Below are positions 42,559 through 50,141 of a DNA stretch of 64,000 bases, piece after piece. The notes beneath the pieces are model-generated. The model had not been told where the DNA came from. It saw nothing but the letters and a program-made list of their open reading frames with translations, and ran no database searches. The translations under genes and the position numbers were made by a program. Numbering within the stretch: the stretch's first letter is position 1; each line of letters starts with the position of its first letter. The stretch lies in the NCBI RefSeq assembly GCF_003194085.1, contig NZ_CP023994.1, positions 992,001 through 1,056,000 of the forward strand. The letters are read 5' to 3'. Source of the DNA: Aurantimicrobium photophilum. Its GTDB lineage: Bacteria > Actinomycetota > Actinomycetes > Actinomycetales > Microbacteriaceae.

Positions 42559-43311
42559 TTAGTCCTGTCGAGAACGAACGCGTGCAATGTTGATGACGAC
42601 TGCGCCAACGAGAAGAAGCACGGCACCCAGACCAAGGTATTGATATGACTGGACCTCGTTGATACCGGTGTGAACAAGGCTGGGGTCGGTAATAACTGAT
42701 GTGGAACTACTACTTGAAGACGGTTGTGAACTGGGGCTTACAAAAGTGAGGTACGTTTCAAAATCGAGGCACTCAGGTGTGGCAACCCAAGTACCAGGAG
42801 TAGTTGAAGTAACTCTCTGCCAACGGCCAGGATTTATTCCTACAGTGTAAACATTGTAAAAATTGCCAGCTCCACTTGAAGTAACACTGAAGACAACTGC
42901 ATAGTCGCTACCGCTAGTCAGCGAAGCGGGGGATGAAAAATCGACAGGAACCAAACCTGGCGTGGAGCTGGAAACCGCCGATTCTAAAATGGTGCCTGTT
43001 GAAAGCGATGGTCCAGTGGGTACACCGTTCGACGTGGCATAAACATCAACCGTAATTGCGCCAGGAGTTCCGGTCTTCAACAGCGCGACCTGGAAACGGT
43101 CAAGTAGTGCTGTATAACCCGATGTATAGACCTGGCCCTGTGTATGCGTTCCATCCAGTGTGACGTACTGTGACATCGATCCATGAGCAGATTCTTGGCG
43201 TATTCCAACGGCATTTGCTGGAATTGCAGAAAATAGACCGATAGCAAGGAAGCAAAGGGAAGTAACTATCGCTGAAATCTTAACAATCATCACTGAATAG
43301 GAAGTTGGCAT
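42559..43311 (-). CDS. LAxTG-like surface protein 1 (choice-of-anchor R-type domain)
   Basis: A 250-residue exported protein. A signal peptide (about 1-34, ending PANA-VG) leads to one beta-rich domain of the choice-of-anchor R type (LLDRFQVALLKTGTPGAITV, VPVDFSSPASLTSGSDY), a Ser-rich linker (SSSSSST), and a C-terminal sorting tail: LVHTG, a hydrophobic segment and RVRSRQD. The motif resembles the LAxTG of class E sortases, so covalent wall attachment is likely; a sortase gene is not here. Start at 43311 is supported by the promoter layout shared with its paralogue. Homologous to the gene at 43392-44192. Confidence 0.78.
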   Translation of the reverse strand: MPTSYSVMIVKISAIVTSLCFLAIGLFSAIPANAVGIRQESAHGSMSQYVTLDGTHTQGQVYTSGYTALLDRFQVALLKTGTPGAITVDVYATSNGVPTGPSLSTGTILESAVSSSTPGLVPVDFSSPASLTSGSDYAVVFSVTSSGAGNFYNVYTVGINPGRWQRVTSTTPGTWVATPECLDFETYLTFVSPSSQPSSSSSSTSVITDPSLVHTGINEVQSYQYLGLGAVLLLVGAVVINIARVRSRQD

Positions 43312-43349
43312 ATTTGAAAGATAACGAAACTCATGTACTTCGTTAGAAG

Positions 43350-43367
43350 TTCATACACATGTATGAA
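43350..43367. promoter_or_regulatory. 18-bp palindromic operator upstream of surface protein 1
   Basis: TTCATACA-CA-TGTATGAA, a perfect palindrome, repeated at 44232-44249. It sits 24 bp upstream of a -10-like GTTATC (43325-43320 on the minus strand), which in turn is 8 bp from the ATG. It is nested in a wider inverted repeat, CATGTACTTC/GAAGTACATG (43333-43374). Confidence 0.75.
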
Positions 43368-43391
43368 GTACATGCGAGCGTCTTTTCAAAA

Positions 43392-44192
43392 TTACTCTGA
43401 ATGAATTCGCCGATTACGAGTGAGATTTAACACAACTCCGATAAGAACAAAAGAAAAACCTGCTACGAGCAACAGCCCAAAAACCGAAGTTCCCGTAGAT
43501 GCAAGCGAAGCTGATGAACTTGCACTTGAAGATGCACTCGATGAACTGCTCACGCTTGGTGAGGAGCTTGGCGCAGTGACTGCTGTAACAAAAGTTGAGA
43601 ATCGGAACCCGTAATTCACGTTTTGCCAGTTGTTGGCTCCAAATTCATAAAGAACTTGATTCGCAGCTGGAGCTACGCCACCAATTGAAAAAAAATAACC
43701 ATCAATTTGGGGCGACATTCCTCCGCCTAATTGATTCAATAGAGAACTTTGGCTGGTAGCGGATGGAGACTTGAGCACTAAAACATAGTCAGCCCCAGCA
43801 GTAACACTGGCAGGAGAAGAAAAATCAAAAACGGCAATTGTCAGGGAACTCGAAACCGCAGAATCTGGAACTGAAGCAGACGCCATTACCGGCCCACTGG
43901 GAACTCCATTAGCAGCGGCATATAACTCCGCCGTTAGCAAACCGGGATTTCCGTTCTTCAGCAGGTTGACTGTTACTCGATCGAGCAATCCCGTTCGACC
44001 AGAAGTGAATCGTTGTGCCATGTTCATGTCCGAGTACATCTGAACGTACCCGTTGTCATTACCGACATACTGCTGATCTATAGTCCCGACTGCTGAGGCA
44101 GGGCTTGCAGTTAAGATTGCCGAGGCAAATACAGCAAATGCAGCGAAAAATGATGCGATAACTGACGTGCGGCGCGTAACTGACGTTGACAT
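43392..44192 (-). CDS. LAxTG surface protein 2 (choice-of-anchor R-type domain)
   Basis: A 266-residue exported protein, paralogue of the one at 42559-43311. Signal peptide about 1-34 (ending SPASA-VG); one beta domain with FTSGRTGLLDRVTVNLLKNG and FDFSSPASVTAGADYVLVL; a Ser/Ala-rich linker (SSSASSSASSSAS); then LASTG, a membrane segment (FGLLLVAGFSFVLIGVVLNL) and NRRIHSE. LASTG fits class E sortase LAxTG exactly. The ATG at 44192 is chosen as it begins the signal peptide; the open frame to 44327 runs into the regulator's promoter. AT-rich codons contrast with neighbouring housekeeping genes. Confidence 0.82.
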   Translation of the reverse strand: MSTSVTRRTSVIASFFAAFAVFASAILTASPASAVGTIDQQYVGNDNGYVQMYSDMNMAQRFTSGRTGLLDRVTVNLLKNGNPGLLTAELYAAANGVPSGPVMASASVPDSAVSSSLTIAVFDFSSPASVTAGADYVLVLKSPSATSQSSLLNQLGGGMSPQIDGYFFSIGGVAPAANQVLYEFGANNWQNVNYGFRFSTFVTAVTAPSSSPSVSSSSSASSSASSSASLASTGTSVFGLLLVAGFSFVLIGVVLNLTRNRRIHSE

Positions 44193-44200
44193 GGATTCAC

Positions 44201-44279
44201 GATAACCGGCGCCAAACTGCACGTGAAGAAGTTCATACAACTGTATGAAAGCACCTCCGTACCGGGGTCCCGCTATATG
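44201..44279. promoter_or_regulatory. Divergent promoter with shared 18-bp operator
   Basis: The palindrome TTCATACA-AC-TGTATGAA is at 44232-44249. Leftwards, 25 bp on, is GTTATC (44206-44201) with the surface-protein-2 ATG 8 bp further. Rightwards, 24 bp on, is TATATG (44274-44279), a likely -10 for the response regulator. One site is thus placed symmetrically for both genes, which suits activation by a dimeric regulator. Confidence 0.7.
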
Positions 44280-44316
44280 TTGTAAAAGTGAGAGAGCCTT
44301 TAGAAAGGAGGGGTCA

Positions 44317-44994
44317 ATGAGAGACACACGAGTTCTCTATGTCGAAGATGACCCCGCTCTGCGTGCCATCATGAGCAAACTCCTCCACAGTCAAGACGGC
44401 ATTGACGTTGTGGCAAACGTTGGAAACTCTCACGAAGCTCTTGAGTGTGCTCAAACATCTCAAATAGATGTTGCCTTGCTCGATATCGCTCTCGGTCACA
44501 ACAGTGCCACAGGCCAGGAACTTGCACTTCAGCTGAGATCCATCAACTCCAACATCGGTATCGTGATCTACTCTCAACATGCTGAGGTGAATTTCCTCTC
44601 TCAACTTTCAGCACGGAACCTCGAAGGATGGTCCACCATCCAAAAGAGCGCGTCCATCGATATGCCCTACTTGGTAGATGTCCTGCGCTCAACAGCACGT
44701 GGACTTTCCATCATCGACCCCAAAATCTTGGAAACAGAGCGAAGCGAATCCTCAACTGAGTTTGAGCAGCTCACCCCACGCCAGCACGAAATTATGGCTC
44801 TCATCGTGGAAGGCATTGATGTCCCCCACATCTCAGAGAAGTTAGGGGTTTCTGCGGTGACTATCCGTCAGGAACTTTCGAGAATTTACAAAGTGATTGT
44901 GCCCGAACCAGCTCCTGGCACAGACCTGCGCACAACTGCGGTTCTGCGATATCTGCGACGAAGCCGAAGCTATGCCTGGACTCATGGCGAATAA
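44317..44994 (+). CDS. LuxR/NarL-type response regulator
   Basis: A 225-residue two-component regulator. The receiver domain (about 1-125) has the acidic pair Glu10-Asp11-Asp12 (YVEDDP) and the phosphorylated Asp56 in VALLDIALG; the conserved Lys is in IQKSAS. The C-terminal helix-turn-helix of LuxR type is at about 145-190 (LTPRQHEIMALIVEGIDVPH). ATG at 44317 follows AAAGGAGG. The downstream histidine kinase gene overlaps it. It very likely binds the palindromes in front of itself and the two surface genes. Confidence 0.9.
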   Translation: MRDTRVLYVEDDPALRAIMSKLLHSQDGIDVVANVGNSHEALECAQTSQIDVALLDIALGHNSATGQELALQLRSINSNIGIVIYSQHAEVNFLSQLSARNLEGWSTIQKSASIDMPYLVDVLRSTARGLSIIDPKILETERSESSTEFEQLTPRQHEIMALIVEGIDVPHISEKLGVSAVTIRQELSRIYKVIVPEPAPGTDLRTTAVLRYLRRSRSYAWTHGE

Positions 44995-46081
44995 CAAACT
45001 CAGTTCGAGTAATCGTGCCCGCCGTATAGCTGAATTTATCGCGGGACCCTGGTCTATTCGCCCCATTGGATTTGGAGTCATTTCAGCCTTTCTGAACCAA
45101 TTCTCCGACGTTCGCGCAGCGGTGAGCGCGGGACGAGCACCGGTGATGGCCTGGCTGGAAAGCTTCCCCTCGAGTGCCGCAATTGGACTCTCTCTTGGTC
45201 TGAGTTTTGCCGCACTTGCGTGGGCCATGCGACGAACTGAGCCACTCCGACGGAAACAGCTCATCTACCACGTGGGTATTGCACTCATCGCCATAGGTTT
45301 TGCTGTGGCCTACGGCCTGTTTTATAACAGGCCCTTCAAGGATGTCCCGTTCAACAGCGTGCGAGTGTATCTCGCGATAATGGTTGTCTCCATCATCTTC
45401 GGCGTGGGAGAGAAGCGCGTGAGAGCACAAGCCAGTCGTGCCGAAAGTGCACTTGCCGAGGTAGACAGACAACGTTCACTTCTACTTCAAGCCGATGAGG
45501 ACACCCGCCGAGAAGTAGCGGACCTTCTCCATGACCGTGTTCAAGCTGGTCTCGTCGTGGCGAACCTCGAACTCAATAAGATTTCAGAAAAACTCTCGGA
45601 GCAACACAAAGCAGAAATTCGCTCTATCGTGGCCGAGCTGGAAGAAATCCGCCGATTCGATGTCCGTGATGCCAGCAGACTCCTCAGCCCCGACATTGCC
45701 GTTCAAGGTTTGAACCACTGCATTTCTGAACTGACGCAGCGCTACCGGAGCACCATGCAGGTCTCGGTTCAGCTTGATGAATATCATTCAGAATTTCCTG
45801 TTGAGAAACTTCTTGCGATTTATCGCATCTGCGAACAGGGACTTCTCAACGCTGCGCTACATGGGAATGCTGACCATTGCCTGATTCGAACATCAACCGA
45901 AAGCGACGGCACTGTTGTGATCCTGGTGGAAAACAACGGGGCACCACTATCCGAAAAACCTCACACTGCTGGTTCCGGTACTGCTGTTATCGACGCATGG
46001 GTGAGCAAATTTGGCGGGACGTGGTCCCTCACAAATAGCGGAAGTGGCCAAGTTCAGCTTCGCGCGACTTTGACCACGTAG
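44972..46081 (+). CDS. Sensor histidine kinase, HisKA_3/NarX-like, membrane bound
   Basis: About 369 residues. Three or so membrane segments lie in the first 150 (SAAIGLSLGLSFAALAWAM, IYHVGIALIAIGFAVAYGLF, VRVYLAIMVVSIIFGVG) with little outside the membrane, so the signal may be membrane-borne. A coiled linker leads to the phosphorylated His187 in ADLLHDRVQAGL, then a HATPase_c domain (CEQGLLNAALHGNADHC; VENNGAP; GSGTAV). Compared with classical kinases the H-box is LLHDRVQ. The start is ATG 44972 or 44984, overlapping the regulator by 11-23 bp, so both are made together. Confidence 0.85.
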   Translation: MPGLMANNKLSSSNRARRIAEFIAGPWSIRPIGFGVISAFLNQFSDVRAAVSAGRAPVMAWLESFPSSAAIGLSLGLSFAALAWAMRRTEPLRRKQLIYHVGIALIAIGFAVAYGLFYNRPFKDVPFNSVRVYLAIMVVSIIFGVGEKRVRAQASRAESALAEVDRQRSLLLQADEDTRREVADLLHDRVQAGLVVANLELNKISEKLSEQHKAEIRSIVAELEEIRRFDVRDASRLLSPDIAVQGLNHCISELTQRYRSTMQVSVQLDEYHSEFPVEKLLAIYRICEQGLLNAALHGNADHCLIRTSTESDGTVVILVENNGAPLSEKPHTAGSGTAVIDAWVSKFGGTWSLTNSGSGQVQLRATLTT

Positions 46082-46086
46082 AAAAG

Positions 46087-46407
46087 CTAGGGAACGATGA
46101 CGTAAATATATGCGTCAACAACTCCTGAAGGAGTCTGAACCTGCGTCAGGACCCGGTCATAACCGGGACCTTCGAATTCATCAAGGCGTTCAAGATGTTC
46201 TGAAAGAAGATCACTTTCCAAGAGATCAACAGCTACTTCGGGGCCGGTGGAATCGAGAACGATTCCAGGAAACCCGAGCTTGGCACCCCAGCCTGCTTCA
46301 TACAAAAAGCCACGTACGGAACCGCTTGACCAGTTCCCGTCAATCATCGAAACGTGATGATGGTTGGGTTTACCTGGCCCCAGAGTTCCATACGTGGCTA
46401 GACGCAT
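46087..46407 (-). CDS. Gamma-glutamylcyclotransferase-family (AIG2-like) protein
   Basis: A 106-residue GGCT-like fold protein. The substrate-loop motif YGTLGPGKPNHH opens it and the catalytic Glu lies in LDEFEGPGYDR. Such proteins act on gamma-glutamyl amines or peptides; the substrate here is unknown. It follows tig in the same direction after 14 bp and is convergent with the kinase gene. Confidence 0.85.
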   Translation of the reverse strand: MRLATYGTLGPGKPNHHHVSMIDGNWSSGSVRGFLYEAGWGAKLGFPGIVLDSTGPEVAVDLLESDLLSEHLERLDEFEGPGYDRVLTQVQTPSGVVDAYIYVIVP

Positions 46408-46421
46408 AAAAGTGTGAAGAA

Positions 46422-47789
46422 CTAGTCCTTCTTCGCTGCGGGCTTCTTAGCAGCAGGCTTCTTCTCAGCAGCTTCTGCCTTGTCAGCCTTTGCAGGCTTC
46501 TCAGCCTTCTTCTCTTCGACTGGAGCAAATGCGCTCATGTCGACTGCCTTGCCCTTGGTGTCAACAACCTTGGCCTTGCCGAGGATGATGCTGACAGCCT
46601 TGTTGCGAGCAACTTCAGCAACCATGGAAGGAATCTGGCCGTTGTCGGTGAGGATCTTGGCGAACTCAGAAGGATCCATCTGGTACTGCATTGCACCCTG
46701 GATGATGTACTGAGTGAGCTCGTCTTGGCTCACCTGAACATCTTCAGCTTCAGCAATGGTGTCAAGCAAGATCTGAGTTGCGAACAGAGTCTGTGACTCT
46801 TCGATGACCTCTGCGCGGTGCTTGTCATCTTCGAGACGACCCTCACCCTCGAGGTGACGGTGCACCTCGTCATCGATGATGCCCTGAGGAACCTCGATCT
46901 TGGCAGCTTCAACGAGCTGAGCAACGAGCTTCTCGCGAGCTTCACGAGCCTGAACAGCAACCTTGCGCTGCTCTGCCTGAGCCTTGAGGCTCTCGGTCAG
47001 CTCTGCAATGGTGTCGAATTCAGACGCAATCTGAGCGAAGTCATCGTCAGCCTTGGGAAGCTCGCGCTCCTTGACAGCAGTAACGGTGACAGCAATCTGT
47101 GCCTTCTCACCTTCGTGGTCGCCACCGAGCAGGTTGGACTCGAAGGTGGTGGACTCACCGGCGGTGAGAGATTCAATGGCTTCATCGATACCCTCGATGA
47201 GCTCGCCCGAGCCAACCTCGTAGGAGATGGACTGAGCAGTGTCGACCTCGGTGCCACCAATGGTTGCAACCAGGTCAAGCTGAGCGAAGTCACCCTTCTT
47301 AGCTGGACGGTCAACGGTGACGAGGGTGCCGAAGCGGCTACGCAGCTCGTCGAGTTCCTTCTGAACGTCTTCCTTGGACACAGCAGCTGCTTCAACTTCA
47401 ACGGTGAGACCGTCGAGCTTAGGAAGCTTCACCTCGGGACGAACGTCAACCTCAATGGTGACAACCAGGTCGCCAGAGAAGTCCTTCTCGGCTGGCCAGG
47501 TGGTGATGTCTGCCTCGGGGCGACCCATGGGGCGCACCTTCTCGTCGAGAACGGCCTGGCGGTAGAAACCTTCGAGACCCTCGTTCACAGCGTGCTCGAG
47601 CACAGCCATGCGACCAACGCGCTGGTCGATCAGTGCCGCAGGTGCCTTGCCCTTACGGAATCCGGGAACGTTGAGAGATTCAGCAATGTGCTCGTAAGCG
47701 TGCTTGATTGCTGGCTTCAGCTCATCTGCGGTCACCGTGATGGTGAGTTTTGCGCGAGTGTTGCTGAGTTTTTCGACCTTGGTCTTCAC
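46422..47789 (-). CDS. tig: Trigger factor (ribosome-associated chaperone)
   Basis: A 455-residue chaperone and peptidyl-prolyl isomerase that binds nascent chains. Ribosome-binding domain about 1-145 with the signature GFRKGKAP near residue 45, FKBP-like PPIase domain about 150-240 ([16 protein letters not shown]), and the helical C-domain, then a Lys/Ala-rich tail ([20 protein letters not shown]) as in actinobacteria. I choose the GTG at 47789 (MKTKVEKLS) with CAGGAG upstream; the open frame to 48014 runs through the tRNA-Pro gene. tRNA-Pro is directly upstream on the same strand. Confidence 0.95.
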   Translation of the reverse strand: MKTKVEKLSNTRAKLTITVTADELKPAIKHAYEHIAESLNVPGFRKGKAPAALIDQRVGRMAVLEHAVNEGLEGFYRQAVLDEKVRPMGRPEADITTWPAEKDFSGDLVVTIEVDVRPEVKLPKLDGLTVEVEAAAVSKEDVQKELDELRSRFGTLVTVDRPAKKGDFAQLDLVATIGGTEVDTAQSISYEVGSGELIEGIDEAIESLTAGESTTFESNLLGGDHEGEKAQIAVTVTAVKERELPKADDDFAQIASEFDTIAELTESLKAQAEQRKVAVQAREAREKLVAQLVEAAKIEVPQGIIDDEVHRHLEGEGRLEDDKHRAEVIEESQTLFATQILLDTIAEAEDVQVSQDELTQYIIQGAMQYQMDPSEFAKILTDNGQIPSMVAEVARNKAVSIILGKAKVVDTKGKAVDMSAFAPVEEKKAEKPAKADKAEAAEKKPAAKKPAAKKD

Positions 47790-47827
47790 GAAGGGGTACT
47801 CCTGCTTGATGGTGATGGATCTGGATG

Positions 47828-47905
47828 TGGTCGGGGCGACAGGATTCGAACCTGCGACCTCCCGCTCCCAAAGCGGGCGCTCTAGCCAAGCTGAGCTACG
47901 CCCCG
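47828..47905 (-). tRNA. tRNA-Pro (TGG), CCA encoded
   Basis: Cloverleaf: acceptor CGGGGCG/CGCCCCG, D-arm GCTCAGCTTGGCTAGAGC, anticodon loop TTTGGGA with anticodon TGG, T-arm with GGTTCGAATCC. Discriminator A is followed by a genome-encoded CCA (47830-47828). Confidence 0.95.
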
Positions 47906-48034
47906 GTCCTGCAGTCAAGTTATTCAAAGAAGACAACTTCGCAAGGCCGGTATTCGCCGAGGCGAAATGACCGAGTACCACTCTAACGTATAAGATAGGT
48001 CGAGTGCCCCGCACCGAAGGGTGTTGGACAGCAC

Positions 48035-48108
48035 GGGGATGTAGCTCAATGGTAGAGCCTCAGTCTTCCAAACTGATTACGCGGGTTCGATTCCCGTCAT
48101 CCCCTCCA
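48035..48108 (+). tRNA. tRNA-Gly (TCC), CCA encoded
   Basis: Cloverleaf: acceptor GGGGATG/CATCCCC, D-arm GCTCAATGGTAGAGC, anticodon loop CTTCCAA with anticodon TCC, T-arm GCGGG-TTCGATT-CCCGT, discriminator T and encoded CCA. It is divergent from tRNA-Pro. Confidence 0.95.
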
Positions 48109-48113
48109 ATCAC

Positions 48114-48144
48114 AGAAAATCCCCCGGAATTCCGGGGGATTTCT
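48114..48144 (+). terminator. Terminator after tRNA-Gly
   Basis: A stem AAATCCCCCGG/CCGGGGGATTT with a 4-base loop AATT and T-rich tail begins 6 bp after the tRNA. Confidence 0.88.
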
Positions 48145-48205
48145 TATTTCCCCTGAGCTGAAAATCTCGACTAGACAACACCCAGTGTCCGTGGGCTATG
48201 CTCAA

Positions 48206-48229
48206 CTATTCGAAGATATATTCGAATAG
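48206..48229. promoter_or_regulatory. LexA (SOS) box of the umuDC operon
   Basis: CTATTCGAA-GATATA-TTCGAATAG, 9-bp arms around a core TCGAA-GATATA-TTCGA (48210-48225). It shares the exact GATATA spacer with the box at 33790-33805 and lies directly before the ribosome site of umuD. A -10-like TATGCT (48197-48202) lies just upstream. Confidence 0.85.
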
Positions 48230-48244
48230 CAGGAGGGGATCCGC

Positions 48245-48682
48245 ATGGCGCAACAGCATCTGGAATTAGTGGTCAGACCACTCACGGGAGAATCTATTCC
48301 GGCAATTCTGGCTGCCTCCACTGCCGTTCAAGCAGGTTTTCCCTCCCCCGCGCAAGATTATTTTGATGGCCGAGTAGACCTCAACACTCACCTCATCAAA
48401 GATGTGAACTCCACGTTCATTGTGCGAGTAGCTGGCGACAGCATGAAGAATGCGGGCATTAGCGATGGCGATGAAGTCATCGTGGATCGAGCCCTGACAC
48501 CTCGCGACGGTGACGTCGTGGTGGCAGTGCTCGATGGTGAGCTGACCCTCAAGCGACTATTCATTCGTTCTGAGCGAGTACTGCTCAAAGCAGAGAATCC
48601 TCGCTTTCCCGACATTGCCGTGGACACCTTGAGTGAACTCACCATTTGGGGTGTTGTCACCAGGTGCCTCCACCATGTTTGA
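48245..48682 (+). CDS. umuD: UmuD-like self-cleaving mutagenesis protein
   Basis: A 145-residue LexA-type peptidase partner of the Y-family polymerase. Autocleavage bond Ala30-Gly31 ([10 protein letters not shown]), catalytic Ser66 (VAGDSM) and Lys103 (LTLKRL) are intact. Upon SOS induction RecA-stimulated cleavage would give UmuD'. AGGAGGGG precedes ATG 48245. It overlaps umuC by 8 bp. Confidence 0.93.
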   Translation: MAQQHLELVVRPLTGESIPAILAASTAVQAGFPSPAQDYFDGRVDLNTHLIKDVNSTFIVRVAGDSMKNAGISDGDEVIVDRALTPRDGDVVVAVLDGELTLKRLFIRSERVLLKAENPRFPDIAVDTLSELTIWGVVTRCLHHV

Positions 48683-49979
48683 TTCAGCTTCCCTGCCCAA
48701 ATCTCAGCGCCGTATTGCCCTCGTCGACGTCAATAGTTTCTTCGCCTCCTGCGAGCGCGTCTTTGACCCCAGCCTGGAAGGCAAGCCCGTTGTGGTGCTC
48801 TCTAACAACGACGGCTGCGTGGTGGCACTGAGTAAAGAGGCGAAGGCTCTGGGCGTAAAGATGGGTATTCCGTGGTTCAAAATCTCTGCTTGGGCACCAT
48901 CCGTGGGACTAGTGGCCAAGTCGTCTAACTACGAGCTCTATGGCGACCTCTCCTCACGCGTGATGAGTATCTTGCATGAGTTCTCTGCTCACGTGGAGGT
49001 CTACAGCATCGACGAGGCATTCCTGGAGCTCAAGGGAACCCCCGAAGAGCTTGTGGTCATGGGGCGTGAGATCAAGGCCGCTATTCAGAACAAGCTGGGC
49101 TTACCGGTGTGCGTGGGCATTGGCAGATCCAAAACCCAAGCCAAGCTCGCCAATAGTGGCGCCAAGAAATCTGCAGGACTGAACGGCGTATGTAACCTCG
49201 ACACCTTCACGCCAGAGCAGATAGACCACATCATGGCTGCTCTGCCTGTGGACAATATCTGGGGCATTGCGAGGCGCCTGAGTAAGCGCCTGAACAGCAT
49301 CGGCATCCACACCATCAAGGATCTGAAAGATGCGGACCCGGTCCGCATCAAGAAGAAGTTTGGTGTGGTGGTGCAGCGCTCACTCTATGAACTACGCGGC
49401 ATCGACTGCATCAAGCTCGAAGGCGAGCGCCTGGTGAAGAACCAGGTGATGTATTCACGCAGCTTTGCCACGCCCGTGACCACGCGGAAGCAGATGGAAG
49501 AAGTCCTGGCGGTCTATGCCCAACGAGTAAGTAAACGCCTGCGTAAGCAGGGTTCTGTGGCCGGAGCATTGACCTGCTTCGCCGGCACCTCCCGCTTTGC
49601 GAACGAACCCTTCCACTCCCCTTACAGAAACGCGGTGTTCTCGGTTCCCACCAACGACCCCGTGGAGATTCTCAAAGCATCGAGCGCCGTCCTGCTCGAC
49701 AGCATTGAAGACGGGCGGAAGTATGTGCGAGCAGGAATCATGTTGCATGATGTGAGCCCTAAGACTTCCCACCAATACCTCGACCTGTTCACTCCCCTTC
49801 ACGAGAGCAGACAGCTCGGCGAAGTACTCGATCAGGTGATGGAGAAGCACGGCGCCTTCAGCATTGGCCTCGGCGCCGCCGGCTTCAAGTCACCGCGTCA
49901 CTGGGAAATGAAGCGAGAGATGCTTTCCTTGAGAGCCACCACCCGCTGGGATGAACTGGCCACGGTGCATGCGCGTTAG
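48675..49979 (+). CDS. umuC: DNA polymerase V catalytic subunit UmuC
   Basis: A 434-residue Y-family translesion polymerase. Motif I is [17 protein letters not shown], the catalytic acidic pair is in [10 protein letters not shown] near residue 113, then helix-hairpin-helix ([16 protein letters not shown]) and a little-finger domain, and a C-terminal UmuC-specific domain. ATG at 48675 overlaps umuD. SOS control is shown by the LexA box. Most Actinobacteria lack umuDC and use ImuB/DnaE2, so this operon may be acquired. Confidence 0.95.
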   Translation: MFDSASLPKSQRRIALVDVNSFFASCERVFDPSLEGKPVVVLSNNDGCVVALSKEAKALGVKMGIPWFKISAWAPSVGLVAKSSNYELYGDLSSRVMSILHEFSAHVEVYSIDEAFLELKGTPEELVVMGREIKAAIQNKLGLPVCVGIGRSKTQAKLANSGAKKSAGLNGVCNLDTFTPEQIDHIMAALPVDNIWGIARRLSKRLNSIGIHTIKDLKDADPVRIKKKFGVVVQRSLYELRGIDCIKLEGERLVKNQVMYSRSFATPVTTRKQMEEVLAVYAQRVSKRLRKQGSVAGALTCFAGTSRFANEPFHSPYRNAVFSVPTNDPVEILKASSAVLLDSIEDGRKYVRAGIMLHDVSPKTSHQYLDLFTPLHESRQLGEVLDQVMEKHGAFSIGLGAAGFKSPRHWEMKREMLSLRATTRWDELATVHAR

Positions 49980-50113
49980 CGGAGGAAATTTCCGAAGAAG
50001 TTAATAACCCCACTAACAAGCATGCTGATGATTCCAGGACTAGACGAGGCGCCATCATCTTCCATCGCGGCCTCGATGTTCAGATCATCATCGAGTTCTT
50101 CGTTCTTTTTCAT
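49976..50113 (-). CDS. 45-residue acidic/amphipathic microprotein
   Basis: A small gene, [20 protein letters not shown] at the start and then a Gly/Ile/Phe amphipathic helix ([19 protein letters not shown]). GAGGGGG lies 4 bp before the ATG at 50113. The stop TAA overlaps the umuC stop on the other strand by 2-3 bp. Charge pattern (acidic N, hydrophobic C) resembles small membrane-binding peptides or peptide leaders, but no family is known to me. It follows the ABC permease after a 28-bp gap and is likely co-transcribed. Confidence 0.6.
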   Translation of the reverse strand: MKKNEELDDDLNIEAAMEDDGASSSPGIISMLVSGVINFFGNFLR

Positions 50114-50141
50114 GATTCCCCCTCAACACGAATTCTAAGAA

